Assembly: GCA_030762175.1 (NCBI GenBank)
Contig: CM060831.1
Location: 1,939,001-2,003,000, forward strand
Source of the DNA: Metallyticus violacea
Taxonomy: Eukaryota > Arthropoda > Insecta > Mantodea > Metallyticidae
Direction: 5' to 3'
Length of the DNA: 64,000 nucleotides
Below, in pieces: positions 21,828 to 31,959 of this stretch; position 1 is the first letter of the stretch, and each line of letters opens with the position of its first letter. The position numbers and the translations under genes were made by a program. The notes below the pieces were generated by a model. It worked only from the letters and a program-made list of their open reading frames with translations, was not told the DNA's origin and did no database searches.

Positions 21828-23654
21828 ATGAAATGCAAAAATGTTTTGGAAAACATAAATAACGAAAATAAATGCAAAAACTACAGAAGTACATTAAAAA
21901 AGTTAAAAGAAAAGCCAGTAATATATACAAAAGCAGACAAAGGAAATAAAATTGCCATTTTAGACCAAGAAGAATACAAAAATAGAGTTGAGAATATGTT
22001 AATGGGAGAAGCCTATAAACCAATAGAAAAGAATCCACTCAACCGATGCACAAAAAACCTGAGTAAAACATTAAACGAAGTGAATACACTATCCACTACA
22101 GAAAAAATGAAAATCATACAGAGCAACCCGGTAATACCCAGACTTTATGCACTCCCAAAAATACACAAAAATGATAACAGCATGAGACCAATAATTAATA
22201 ACATAAACTCACCCACATACCAACTAGCAAAAAAACTAATCAATGTTTTCAATTCTTTTAAAAAATTCCAAAGCTGTATTAAAAATTCATTTGAGCTAGT
22301 TGAAAAACTTAAACATAGCAAAATAAAAACTGAGGATATAATGGTGTCATTCGACGTGAAAGCCTTATTTCCGAGTATTCCAATAGTAAACTTGATGCAA
22401 AGTTTAAAAAAATGGTTAACATCAATAAACTTAATATCAGAAGAAGTAGATGATTTGATGAAATTAACAGATATATGCATCCAACAAAACTTCTTTAGTT
22501 TCAATAGAAAATATTATCAACAAGTTTCTGGCCTAGCCATGGGAAATCCTTTGTCTCCATTTTTGGCGGATCTTTTCATGAGCTTCTTTGACGTACACAT
22601 TACAAAAGCATTTCCGTGGATCTTCAAGACATGGCATAGATATGTGGACGACATATTCGCAATAATACCTAAAAAACATTCTACAGATGCATTGAAACTC
22701 CTCAACTTACAACACAAATCTGTACAGTTTACCATAGAAGAAGAGAGAAATGGTTGTCTCCCATTCCTTGATTTAAAAATAATAAGAAATGCAAACAGTT
22801 TTAACTTTGGAATCCACAGTAAACAAACACATACAGAAAATTACATAAAAAATGATAGCTATAACCCCACCCCACATAAATATGCAGTGTTTCACAGTTT
22901 AGCACACAGACTAATCAACATCCCATTGACTGAAACCGAGTACAAAATGGAACACCAACATATAATGAAGACGGCGATAACTAATGGTTTCAACACAGAC
23001 TCAATAACAAAAATCATCAAAAAAGCTAAAAGACAAAAATCGATTAAGGAAGTCTCCACACTTAAAAACACCCAAGACAGATATAAATTCAAAAGTTTCA
23101 CATACCACCCAACTTACCACAACAAATTTAAGAAGATATTCAAAGAGCATGGAATTATGTTAGCCCCAAAGAACAAATACAATATAAAAAATTTATTAGA
23201 CTGCACAATGAAAGATACCATTCCCACAGAACAAAAATCAGGAATATATGAGATTAAATGTGCAGATTGTGAACAGAGCTACATTGGGAAAACGAAAAGA
23301 AATTTAGAAATTCGAAGAAAAGAACATTTTAGGAACATTAGATTGAAACAGATAGACAAATCAGCAATAGCAGCTCATTTTTGGAACAAAAACCAAGAAA
23401 TAAAACCAGAAATTAAATTACTGAAACAACTTCGCAAACCAATAGAACTATCCACATGGGAGAGAATTTTCATTTTAAAAAATAAGAACAACCTAATGAA
23501 TTTTGATTTTCCGCCGCTGGATGAACTCAGCAAGTTTCTATTAGAGCCACGAGATACCACCACAGGGGCGAACGGGCGTCCATCCCCCGTTTCGAACAAC
23601 GGCACTCAGTCAACAGCAGCCGATGATGGGAGGGACCTCTCCCGAAACTAGTCC
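21828..23654 (+). CDS. Penelope-like RT / GIY-YIG endonuclease, 607 aa
   Basis: Protein of a Penelope-like retroelement. Visible motifs: VIYTKADKGNKIAIL (31-45), VIPRLYALPKIHK (102-114) and MRPIINNI, RT motif A SFDVKALFPSIP (174-185), motif B SGLAMGNPLSPFLADLF (234-250), catalytic RYVDDIFAI (271-279), LPFLDLKII (311-319). The GIY-YIG nuclease follows a Cys-containing linker: GIYEIKCADC (472-481), SYIGKTKRN (484-492), EH and HFWNKN. All catalytic residues are present. The frame is open upstream of this ATG to the inversion junction at about 21632 (including FSNKEIQFLNKGLK) without an ATG, so the natural N-terminus is cut off. The last 40 or so codons run into the hammerhead-like end. It lies antisense to LARGE in the intron between exons H and I. 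Confidence 0.92.
23620..23648 (+). ncRNA. Hammerhead-like core in full PLE
   Basis: CCGATGA (C replaces U in CUGA), U, GGGAG, GGACCT, CTCCC, GAAAC; GTC nine bases upstream. It overlaps the last codons of the PLE ORF. The left arm carries the same sequence on the minus strand at about 20554-20582. Confidence 0.45.
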
Positions 23655-24084
23655 AAAGTTTTAAATAAGTAAGTGGAGTTAGTGTTAACAACTGAAAACA
23701 TTAATGTAACATATATTACCACTCCATTGTCTACAGCTTCGTAAGTACAATTTTTACTTAATGCCTTATAAGTTTGAATCCACATGAGTAAGGCATCCAG
23801 TAACACATCCCTTGTAGGCTAACATTGGAAAGCTGGAAAATGGACATCAATGTGATACCTTTTAAAAGAATTCCAGTGAAGTAATCAGATATACCACCCA
23901 CAGATTTTTGGTGCTTGGTCTACTGGAACAGGATTTCTTGCTTCTGGATCCCAATTCCTATTATGAAGCGCAGATTCCTCCCCATGGACATCACATCGAA
24001 CATAATCGGTGGTGGTGAAAGAGAATTTCACCTTGCAAAAATGTAAGCAACATCATCCCTTATTAAGTGGGGTAAAACTCTGTA

Positions 24085-24682
24085 TTGCTGTTAGCAACAA
24101 ATGTCAAAAGTTCAATAAAGTACGGAAATTTGAACTTTTTCACATTATAAATTAAATACTTTAGTTAATGAGTTGATTATATACTTTTATTTCTCCATGT
24201 ACCAATGTTTGCTTTTCATTCATTATGACAGTCTTTTCACAGATTCATTTTTAATTTCAGTTCCAATCTTACAGAATTAAGAACTGTGCTATTCTAACCA
24301 TCATATACTGAAATTAAAATAATAGGATTTTAAATCAGTTCATTGACCATTTTTAAATATTTTAGGTCATTAAAATCCAGGCCATTGCAATATATTGGTG
24401 ATGTGTGCTACATGCAACATAATTTTGAAATGAATTGGTATAGGAGAAATATTTTTTGAAAAGAAAACACTATTACAGAAATGGGGTAATCTTCTAACAG
24501 GAATAAGATAATGAATTCAGGGGAAAAGTTTATAGAAACAGAAATTTATTTAGGGAAAGAGAGAAAGAGGGAGGTTAATAAATAGATTAATTAGAAAATG
24601 AACTAAATTGAGATAAAATATTAATAGAAATACAAATAACATATGATAATAGGTTGGCTGTATAGTTTTGTATACTGTTTTT
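24085..24682. other. No gene recognised
   Basis: AT-rich spacer between two DNA transposons. Confidence 0.5.
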
Positions 24683-24928
24683 TACAGTCCCATGTGAATT
24701 ATTCTGAACAAGGTATTTTTTTCCTATTGTTTTGCCAATGGTTGGCAACAGTGCACTACACATTACCTATTCTTAGAACTGTACTCTCTATGCATTCTTT
24801 GCACTGATAATTATTGTTAATTAATCTGCTTGAAGATTGTTTTAGGATAAAAGTATATTTATTTTAATGTATGTCAATTTTGAAGAATAGTGAGGTTTCT
24901 TGCCTGATTAGTAATACCTATGTCTTAA

Positions 24929-25800
24929 ATGGATACAACTCCCAGGAAGAGTAGTGCAACTGTAGCATTATATCAGAATACTTCCCTGACACAAAGAAAG
25001 TTAGCTATTAAATTTGGTGTTGGTGTAGGCACTATAAATAGAATTGTTCAGTTGCACAAACAGACTGACTCAATTTCATTGGGGGAAAAAAAAAACTGTT
25101 GCAGGAAAAAGAAAATGATGCCAACTGATGAAAGTTTTCTCCTCAGAAAAAAAAATCAAACTACTGTAGACTTGGCACAAGAATTTACATGTTTCTATTG
25201 TTCATCATAGACTTCTGGCAGTTGGAAGGAAAGCCTACAAACCTGTAAAGAAACATCCTCTAACAGAGAAATGTGCAGGAAACATCTTTTCTGGGGGAGT
25301 AGTCACCAGGATTGGAAGAAAGTTCTTTTCTCTGACTTGAAGTGCAGGGGGAAAGGATTCAATATGTGCACCGAGTTAATGAGGCAATGACTTCAGTGCA
25401 TTTATAACAGACCGTAAAACACCCATTGAAAAAGATTTTTGGAGGTGTTTCATGCATGAAGGAACAGGTACCTTAATACCAGTCGACAGGGTGATGAAAT
25501 CCAACCATAACATCCAAATACTGGAAAGGAGAATTGTTGGAGAGCTGCAGAAGAGGTTTTCAGATGGACATGGAATTTTCCAGCAAGATTTGGCTCCTTG
25601 CTATACTTCACAGAAAGTGAAGAAATTCTTTGGTGAGAATAATATTCATGTGTTAGGGTGGCCAGGGAACTTCCCTAACATTAATTCAAAAGAACTTGTG
25701 AACTATTTGCAAAAGGAGACTCAGAAAATTGACTACACAAAAATACACAAAAATACAGAGTTTCTACTTAAGGTGTGGTATATGGTGATGAAATTAAAAA
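24929..25800 (+). pseudogene. Tc1-like transposase, frameshifted
   Basis: N-terminal helix-turn-helix LTQRKLAIKFGVGVGTINRI (24929-25210), then SDLKCRGKGFN (first catalytic D region, about 25340), then GTLIPVDRVMKSNHNIQILE and GIFQQDLAPCYTSQKVKKFF with the second D (25452 onward), HVLGWPGNFPNINSKEL with the third motif changed from PDLNPIEN. Frameshifts between the parts and a lost third-motif D make it inactive. Confidence 0.85.
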
Positions 25801-25990
25801 TAAGTGAAATCATAGTATGATTGAATTGAACTAAGCACTGTTGTTGCTCCACTTACTTGTCTATAAATGTAGAATCGGTTTCGTGAACCTTCGTTCTCAT
25901 CATCAGCTAGAAAGTCGCTTGCCAGATACTTCGTTATGCTGTGGCAACATGTATTCTACCCTGGTTGAGGTGTGACGAACTTAAAAGTTT

Positions 25991-26524
25991 ATTACTTAAA
26001 TGTAAATTGGAACTTGCACAGTGAAGCCAATCATATTAATGGATATCATTGTATGATTCAGTTGAACTACACACTCTTAAAGCTTCACTTACTTTTCATA
26101 AATGTATGGAACCGGTTTCGAGAACATTTTGTTCCCATCTTCAGCCATGCTAAAGTTCAACTGTCGGATCATTCGTTGAGCTGTGGGAATGTATATTCTG
26201 CTCTGGTGGCGGTGTTATAAACTTGTAGTTTATGTTTTCATCCCCGACAATGTCGAAGTTCATTATGCTGTCTTTGTATTTGTAGATGTAGATTTTCTCC
26301 CAGGTTGCTAATTCCATAGGTCCTTGTACTGATTTTAATAATTTTGTTTTATTTATTATGTCGTGATTTTGTGTCCAAAAATGATATGCTACTGCTGATT
26401 TCTCTATTTGCTTGTACTTTATGTTCCTGATAAAGTACTTGCTGTACTTTATGTTCATACATTTATGAAAAGTAAGTGAAGCTTTAAGAGCGTGTAGTTC
26501 AACTGAATCATACAATGATATCCA
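25991..26524 (-). mobile_element. Truncated PLE with 70-bp inverted ends, nested
   Basis: Direct repeats TTAAAAGTTT at 25981-25990 and 26525-26534. The family-B tail (reverse) is at 25991-26036, then about 70-bp inverted ends starting AATGGATATCATTGTATGAT. The minus ORF 26150-26515 encodes the PLE C-terminus: KQIEKSAVAYHFWTQNHDI, WEKIYIYKYKDSIMNF, FITPPPEQNIHSHS. Inserted into the PLE at 25808-27960. Confidence 0.88.
26115..26144 (-). ncRNA. Hammerhead-like core, stem II GGGAAC/GTTCTC
   Basis: CTGAAGA, U, GGGAAC, loop AAAAT, GTTCTC, GAAAC. Six pairs with one G-U. Confidence 0.5.
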
Positions 26525-28179
26525 TTAAAAGTTTTATGTTTTCATCACCGGAAGTGTTGAAGTTCATTAAACTGTCTTTATATTTGCATTTTTTCCCAGG
26601 TTGCTGTAGGTCTTTGTACTGATTTAAATAATTTTGCTTTATTCAATTTGTCATGATTTTCTGCCAAGAAATGAAATGCTACTGATGATTTCTCCATTTG
26701 CTTGTACTTTATGTTCCTGAAATGTTCTTATAACCTTGTGTCTATGCTTCTCTTTTTTTCCCAATGTAGATTTTTTCACATTCTGCACAACTTATTTTGT
26801 ATATACCTGCTTTTTTCTCCTGTGGAATACTATCATTAACATTGTCTATCAGGAGATTTTTGACATTAAATCTGTTTACCAAGACTAACATGATATTAAA
26901 ATCTTTAAGAGTATTCTGAAACTTTTTTGAAGCCCATGGGATGATATGTGAATTTTTTAAAAATTAACTTATCTTTTCTTGCTGAAAGTGTTGTGGTCTT
27001 TAATAAGTTTTTGTACTTTTTTGTGCTAGTTGTTTCTTAAAACCATTTTTAGCTGCTGTACTTTCTATTTATTTGTATTTTTTGAAGTATTCTTCTTTGC
27101 TAATTTTAAGGTTAACTAGCTGGTGTGTTAAACGGTTTAGAGTACTTCAAACAACACAAAGAATACAAACAAATAGAAAGTACAGCAGCTAAAAATGGCT
27201 TTAAGAAAGAACTAGTACATAAAAATGTACAAAATTCAAGAGGCAAAACTTGATTAAAGAAACCACAACACTTTCAGCATGAAAAGATTGGCTAATTTTA
27301 AAAAAATACACATATCATCCATGGACTACAAAAAAAATTTCAGAATATTCTTAAAGATTTTAACATCAGGTTAGCAATTGTAAACAGATTTAATGTTAAA
27401 AACCTCCTGACTGATAATGTTAATGACAGTATTCCACAAGGGAAAAAAGCAGTATTTATAAAATAAATTATCAAGAGTGTGAAAAAATCTACATTGGAAA
27501 AACAAAGAGAAACATAGGCACACAGTTAAGGGAAAATTTCAGGAACATAAAGTACAAATAGAGAAATCAGCAGTGGCATTGCATTTCTGGACAGAAAACC
27601 ACGATATATTGTAAAAAACAAAATTATTAAAATCAGTGCAAGAGCCTACAGAATCAGCAACATGGGAGAAAATTTACATTTACAAATACAAAGACAGTTT
27701 AATGAGCTTCAACACTTTCGGTGATGAAAACATAAACTTCTAGTTCATCACAACTCCACCAGAGGAGATTATACATCCCCACAGCATAACAGTTTATCCT
27801 CCAGTGGGCAATGAGGCTGACGATGCGAACGAAGTGTTCATGAATCCGGTCCTACATATTTAAACAAGTAAGTGGGGCAAAAGTGTGTTAGTTCGACCTA
27901 AACACACAATGATCTTAACATATGATTAGCTTCATTGTGCAATATTCCAATCAACAATTTTAGTTAATATGTATATGTTATTGTCATGTTTTGATTAATT
28001 CACATGGGACTGTACATTGTATTCATTATACTGAATAATTATAAATTCATTCAACAAAACCACATCCAAAGGGGGAAAAGTAAACACTTAATTGTCAAAA
28101 CCTTAAGAGTTGCCAAACAACCATCTCCTGAAATAAGTGCAGACTACTAGACAAATAATGTATTGGGAGTGTTTGTTAC

Positions 28180-28359
28180 TTTGTATGGAGTTGTAGCAGT
28201 CCTCCATTTTGCATAGTTTGTTGGAGCATGCCCTTTAGTCCACACATGATAGCGGAAAGTGAAGAGTGTACCCATATCAAGCATGTTTAACAGTTCAGCT
28301 TTTGTCTTCGGAAACGTGATACGATATCTCTGAGTTTCAAATGCAGGAACAACCAATGC
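28180..28359 (-). CDS. LARGE1: LARGE exon H: GT49 domain
   Basis: 60 codons, phase 0 at both ends. The peptide begins [20 protein letters not shown] and continues [20 protein letters not shown], then [33 protein letters not shown] is one of the most conserved stretches of the family. Acceptor TTACAG|GCATTG, donor AAA|GTAACA. The next intron (8.65 kb) carries the best-preserved PLE of the window. Confidence 0.95.
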
Positions 28360-28718
28360 CTGTAACACAATCATACAGCAGAATCTTACTTCCTACTGCT
28401 AATTTAACATGTACACAAGTTACAAGAAGAATCTCTTTAATCTTTGATCATCCCTTTCTCAAGTATTCATGACATAAAACTCCAAAGGAAGGAACTAACT
28501 CCATTTGATTCAGTAATGCCAACATTATTTATTACTCATACTCTCTTAGCTTGCAGTAATTTCAAATGTTACAAAAAACAGTTCAAATGGAAAAATAAAT
28601 AAATATTAATTCAATTTGGAATCAACCACAGTGAAACACCCATTAATAATCTGTTTGGAGTAAGATATTTAGAACACTCTTTATGGTCTCACTTACATAA
28701 GATTTATTCAGGATATAA

Positions 28719-28748
28719 GTTTCGTGGAACTTTTGTCCACATCATCAC
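28719..28748 (-). ncRNA. Hammerhead-like core, stem II GTGGA/TCCAC
   Basis: TGTGATGA, U, GTGGA, loop CAAAAGT, TCCAC, GAAAC. Perfect five-pair stem. Confidence 0.45.
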
Positions 28749-29441
28749 AATAGTAGTTGCACAAAACGTATGTCCTGAGTAAATCTCATGTAAATGAAAC
28801 TATAAACTATTATTGTGATGTTGTGGACAAAAGTCCCATGAAAGTATTCTAAATATCCTACTCAGAAATAAAAATACTAACCTGTATATATGGCTAAATA
28901 TCACTCAAACTTCAATAATTTTCAAACATTCAAGTTGGACAAGTTTGGAAGGTCTTCACCTTTATCCTAGGCATTCAATTCTTATCAACTTTCCTGCAAG
29001 TTCTGCAGATGTCATTCTGCAGCCTTTTATGAACTTGGAGATGAGTTCATTCTATTTTGGAATATCAACATTAACCAAATCTTTATTCTTGTATGTGAAT
29101 AATTTTTCCCAAACTATTAGGCTTCTGTATTGCTTTTAAGAATTTTAGTTTTTTGGAATTCATTGTTTTCAGACTAAAAATGATGTGCTACTGCTGATTT
29201 TTCCATATGTTTTAATTGATGTTACTCATATGCTCCTTGAAATGAACCATAATATTTCTTTTGCTCATGTATTTCTTGTTGCAGTCAATAGTACATCATT
29301 TTTGGTCTGAAAACCATGAATTCAAAAAAGAATCAAAATTCCTATAGAAGCTACTAGAAGTAATAATTTGGGGAAATTTATTTATATACAAAATTAAAGA
29401 CAAACTAGTAAATTTTGATTATCCAAAACAGAATAAATTTA

Positions 29442-29744
29442 TCACCAAGTTCTTAAAACATCTGTAAATAACATGAGAAAGTGAACATAGACTCTCACGA
29501 CTAAGTCAATTATGTTAACTGATTCTTCTGGACTGTAAGAGTGAGGACACTTCTCCATCTCTCCAGACACAACTACAGTGAACCTTTTCAGTGTAATGCA
29601 GTCACTGCCTCCTTGATGGAAATAGTTGCAGTATACTAAGCTGGAGTTTATGTGTATTTCCAAAGGAGTGCGGTTATTGATTGGTTCATGTAGTTTCTTT
29701 GTCTTAGTATTTTGTAAAACCGTAAACAATGATGCATGCACCAT
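29442..29744 (-). CDS. Unidentified 100-codon ORF inside composite PLE
   Basis: Open frame with HEPINNRTPLEIHINSS, DCITLKRFTVVVSGEMEKCP and YSPEESVNIIDLVV. Composition looks more protein-like than the surrounding AT-rich DNA, but I do not recognise it and see no splice sites or upstream signals. It lies between PLE pieces and could be a captured or chance sequence. Confidence 0.25.
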   Translation of the reverse strand: MVHASLFTVLQNTKTKKLHEPINNRTPLEIHINSSLVYCNYFHQGGSDCITLKRFTVVVSGEMEKCPHSYSPEESVNIIDLVVRVYVHFLMLFTDVLRTW

Positions 29745-30752
29745 TACCCAACACCCTTAGCCAAGCAGACCAATCAGAGTTCAGATTACCCGAGAAATCT
29801 ACAAATGTGTTAATGCCTTTCTTTGTTAAGGAATTCCAGTTCTTCTAAGTTAAAACTATCGTTAAAGAGGTTGACGACATTTAGGTTAGATTTGGAGATA
29901 ATGTTGCTCCTATACACCGGTTTTTTATATAATTTTTTAAATTTCTTTATTGGAAGTAGGCTTTCTGTTTTACTCAGAAACTGATAAATTTGAAGACTTT
30001 TCTTTCCAAATTTATCCTAATTGCTGTGCTTAATGATTTTGATAATTTTAAATGTAATTCACATAACTTCAAATCTATATTGGTAATCTCTCCATAGTGC
30101 TTACATTTTTCCATCTCAAAACTTTCTTTTCTGATATATACCAGAAAAAATTTGGTATTTACCAAATTAATAGTAAGGATTATGAAAAAATCTACTTAGG
30201 ATAAGCAAGAGAAATATAGGCACATTAGGTTGAAGGAAAAATGGAGAAACATCCATTACATACAAATAGATAAATCAACTGTGGCAGCACATTTTTGGAA
30301 TGAAAACTATGAAACAGAAAAAGGCATCAAGTTATTAAAGAATTAAACATATGGGAAAGGATTTATATAAAAAAAAACATGAGCAAAACCTTATGAATTT
30401 GGATATTCCAGAAGCATACCTATCTACCCAAATTCTACATATGATCCCACAGTTGTTTAAAAGCTGAGATGTGGACTATTCTTCCCCGAAATATATCCTG
30501 AGTAAATCTCAAGTGATAAAGAGTGTTCTGAATATTTCCAATCACAAGATATTATTAATGTGTGTTTCACTGTATTCAATTCCAGGTTGAATTAATATTG
30601 AAATCCGTATTCTTATCACACTAGAGATCATGACAACTATCACAGAGTAATAATAATCAAAATAGCAACAGAAAAAGATCCAATATATAATGGGATCTAT
30701 TCTTTATAAAAAAATTGCCTGGTTTCATTAAAATTCAAATGACAATTCTTTT

Positions 30753-30945
30753 TACTTCTTAAATGTAAATTGGAACTTGCACAGTGAAGCCAATCATATT
30801 AATTCATATCATTGAGTTGAACTTTAGCCTGGCTGAAGATGGGAAGTAAATGCTCTCGAAACCGGTTCCATACATTTATGAAAAGTAAGTGAAGCTTTAA
30901 GAGTGTGTAGTTCAACTGAATCATACAATGATATCAATTAATAAC
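30753..30945 (-). mobile_element. Short PLE-derived element, family B (193 bp)
   Basis: Perfect TSD ACAATTCTTTT at 30742-30752 and 30946-30956. Contains the reverse tail TTGGAACTTGCACAGTGAAG, a short arm TATCATTGAGTTGAAC, a hammerhead-like core and the other arm GTTCAACTGAATCATACAAT. No coding capacity. Confidence 0.9.
30833..30862 (+). ncRNA. Hammerhead-like core in short element
   Basis: CTGAAGA, U, GGGA...TCTC (four pairs), GAAAC followed by CGG. Lies at the apex of the 193-bp element. Confidence 0.45.
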
Positions 30946-30999
30946 ACAATTCTTTTAATAAACTCTTAAATTAAAGATTTCTATATGGGTATATGAAAA

Positions 31000-31330
31000 G
31001 GATATGAAGATACAAAAAATATTTAGTGAACTAACAGAGACCAGTGCTCTATGTCCCAATGAAAAACAGGTGGAAAAGAGAAAGGCATATAGGTAACACA
31101 AGTAAAGAAGAAAACGAGGGAATTGATGGTTAAGAACTGGATTGTGGAGGTTAAAAGGACAAAGAAATGGGTACATGCAAGGTGAATGTCCTTTATGTAG
31201 GAGAAGAGCAAATGTAGAACATAGAGTATATCACATGAATTTATTCATAGAACATAACAGTATTCAGATTTAAAAAAAATGAGATATGGAGAAGAAAAAG
31301 CATGGTTAATAAATGACTTAAAATGAATAG
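31000..31330 (+). pseudogene. LINE C-terminal fragment
   Basis: One frame reads GECPLCRRRANVEHRVYHM, similar to the Cys/His motif (CPLC...EHV..HC) that closes many insect LINE ORF2 proteins. Surrounding frames are broken. Confidence 0.45.
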
Positions 31331-31339
31331 AACAATTGC

Positions 31340-31959
31340 TCTAAAGCATATCTTTGAAAAAAAAGTTTTAAGAACAAAGGTCAATAATTTTTCAGTTTAA
31401 ATAAAAAGTAATAATAAAATAAAAGATAAATTTTATAATTTATGATTTAACTGATTATTAACCCATTTCCAGATTGCCATTTAAATTTTACACTGACTAT
31501 TCCCAGATCTAGGTATTTAAATGGCTCACAATTTAAAATCTCTGCATTGCTGAACAAACCTTTATATTTTGCTTATTTTTATAATCATATTTTAATGAAA
31601 CAAAAACTGAATTAAAGGACATTAAATGCAGTATGAGTCAATTATAACAAGCATTATTTGGAAGGAAAAAAAATCAATTTTGGAGTGTATTTTGTGTCTT
31701 TGATTGCAATTTGCAAAGCTAAAAGAGTTCTCTACTTTTTTTCTCTAGAACGCTACTACCATTCAACACTTGTGTTTAGCATTCAAAGCTCTTAGCTACC
31801 TGTTCATAACTGAGCCAGCACACAGCACATAATAAATATTGTAAGGGGAAAAATGTTTGACATAATGCAAAGCAGTCCCATACACACTTCTTTATCGTTC
31901 ATCAAGAGCAGGTTATTATGTACATACATGTATGTGGCTTTAAACTAGGTGAATCATAT
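31340..31959. other. No gene recognised
   Basis: AT-rich intron sequence. Confidence 0.5.

Larger units (their letters stand above)
20496..23759 (+). mobile_element. Full fold-back PLE, family A, with RT/GIY-YIG ORF
   Basis: 3264 bp flanked by perfect 15-bp TSDs AATGCCTTATAAGTT (20481-20495, 23760-23774). Left arm 20496-21632 is the reverse complement of 22570-23707, both about 1.14 kb and nearly identical, so it looks recent. The unique centre 21633-22569 carries the N-terminal and first RT parts. A 52-bp tail (23708-23759), containing ACCACTCCATTGTCTACAGC, is on the right only. The left arm includes an inverted copy of the RT C-terminal part and the GIY-YIG region. Confidence 0.93.
19683..24082 (+). 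mobile_element. Tc1/mariner-superfamily element (SPMDF type), copy 2, split by PLE
   Basis: Same family as 893-2391. Left end TGGAGGGTTGCCCCATTTAA after TA; right end is a degraded reverse (AAGTGGGGTAAAACTCTG) before TA. Transposase pieces: MASKFANLWQRYIVVLFDAG (19819), DEAWIYLDDTNK (20221), WLQVTALKGKL (20345) before the PLE, and PPTDFWCLVYWNRIS-like frames near 23900 after it. The host element is old; the PLE inside is young. Confidence 0.75.
25808..27960. mobile_element. Fold-back PLE inside Tc1, family-B-like
   Basis: Both outer ends are PLE 3' ends pointing outward (left CTCCACTTACTTGTC..., right GACAAGTAAGTGGGG-like at about 27865). The left half reads minus, the right half plus; the switch is near 27140. 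Plus-strand GIY-YIG pieces: IYIGKTKRNIGT (about 27490), EKSAVALHFWTENHDI (about 27570) and WEKIYIYKYKDSLMSF (about 27665). The right tail resembles GCTTCACTGTGCAAGTTCC. Ends approximate, no clean TSD seen. Confidence 0.75.
24685..28012 (+). mobile_element. Tc1-like element with terminal repeats, split by PLE
   Basis: Inverted ends CAGTCCCATGTGAATTA (17 bp exact, 24685 onward and ending 28012) flanked by TA on both sides (24683-24684, 28013-28014). Contains a degraded Tc1-type transposase at 24929-25800 and a PLE complex at about 25808-27960. Without the PLE it would be about 1.2 kb, a normal Tc1 size. Confidence 0.88.
28603..30599. mobile_element. Composite fold-back PLE with about 150-bp inverted ends
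   Basis: Ends ATATTAATTCAA...CAGTGAAACAC and the reverse at 30470-30599. From the left: minus-strand PLE GIY-YIG piece (about 28940-29280), switch near 29284 to plus (HHFWSENHEFKK, NLFIYKIKDKLVNF), unassigned 29450-29790, minus piece, then plus GIY-YIG piece at 30150-30440 (KDYEKIYLG, STVAAHFWNENYE-like). All broken. Confidence 0.7.
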
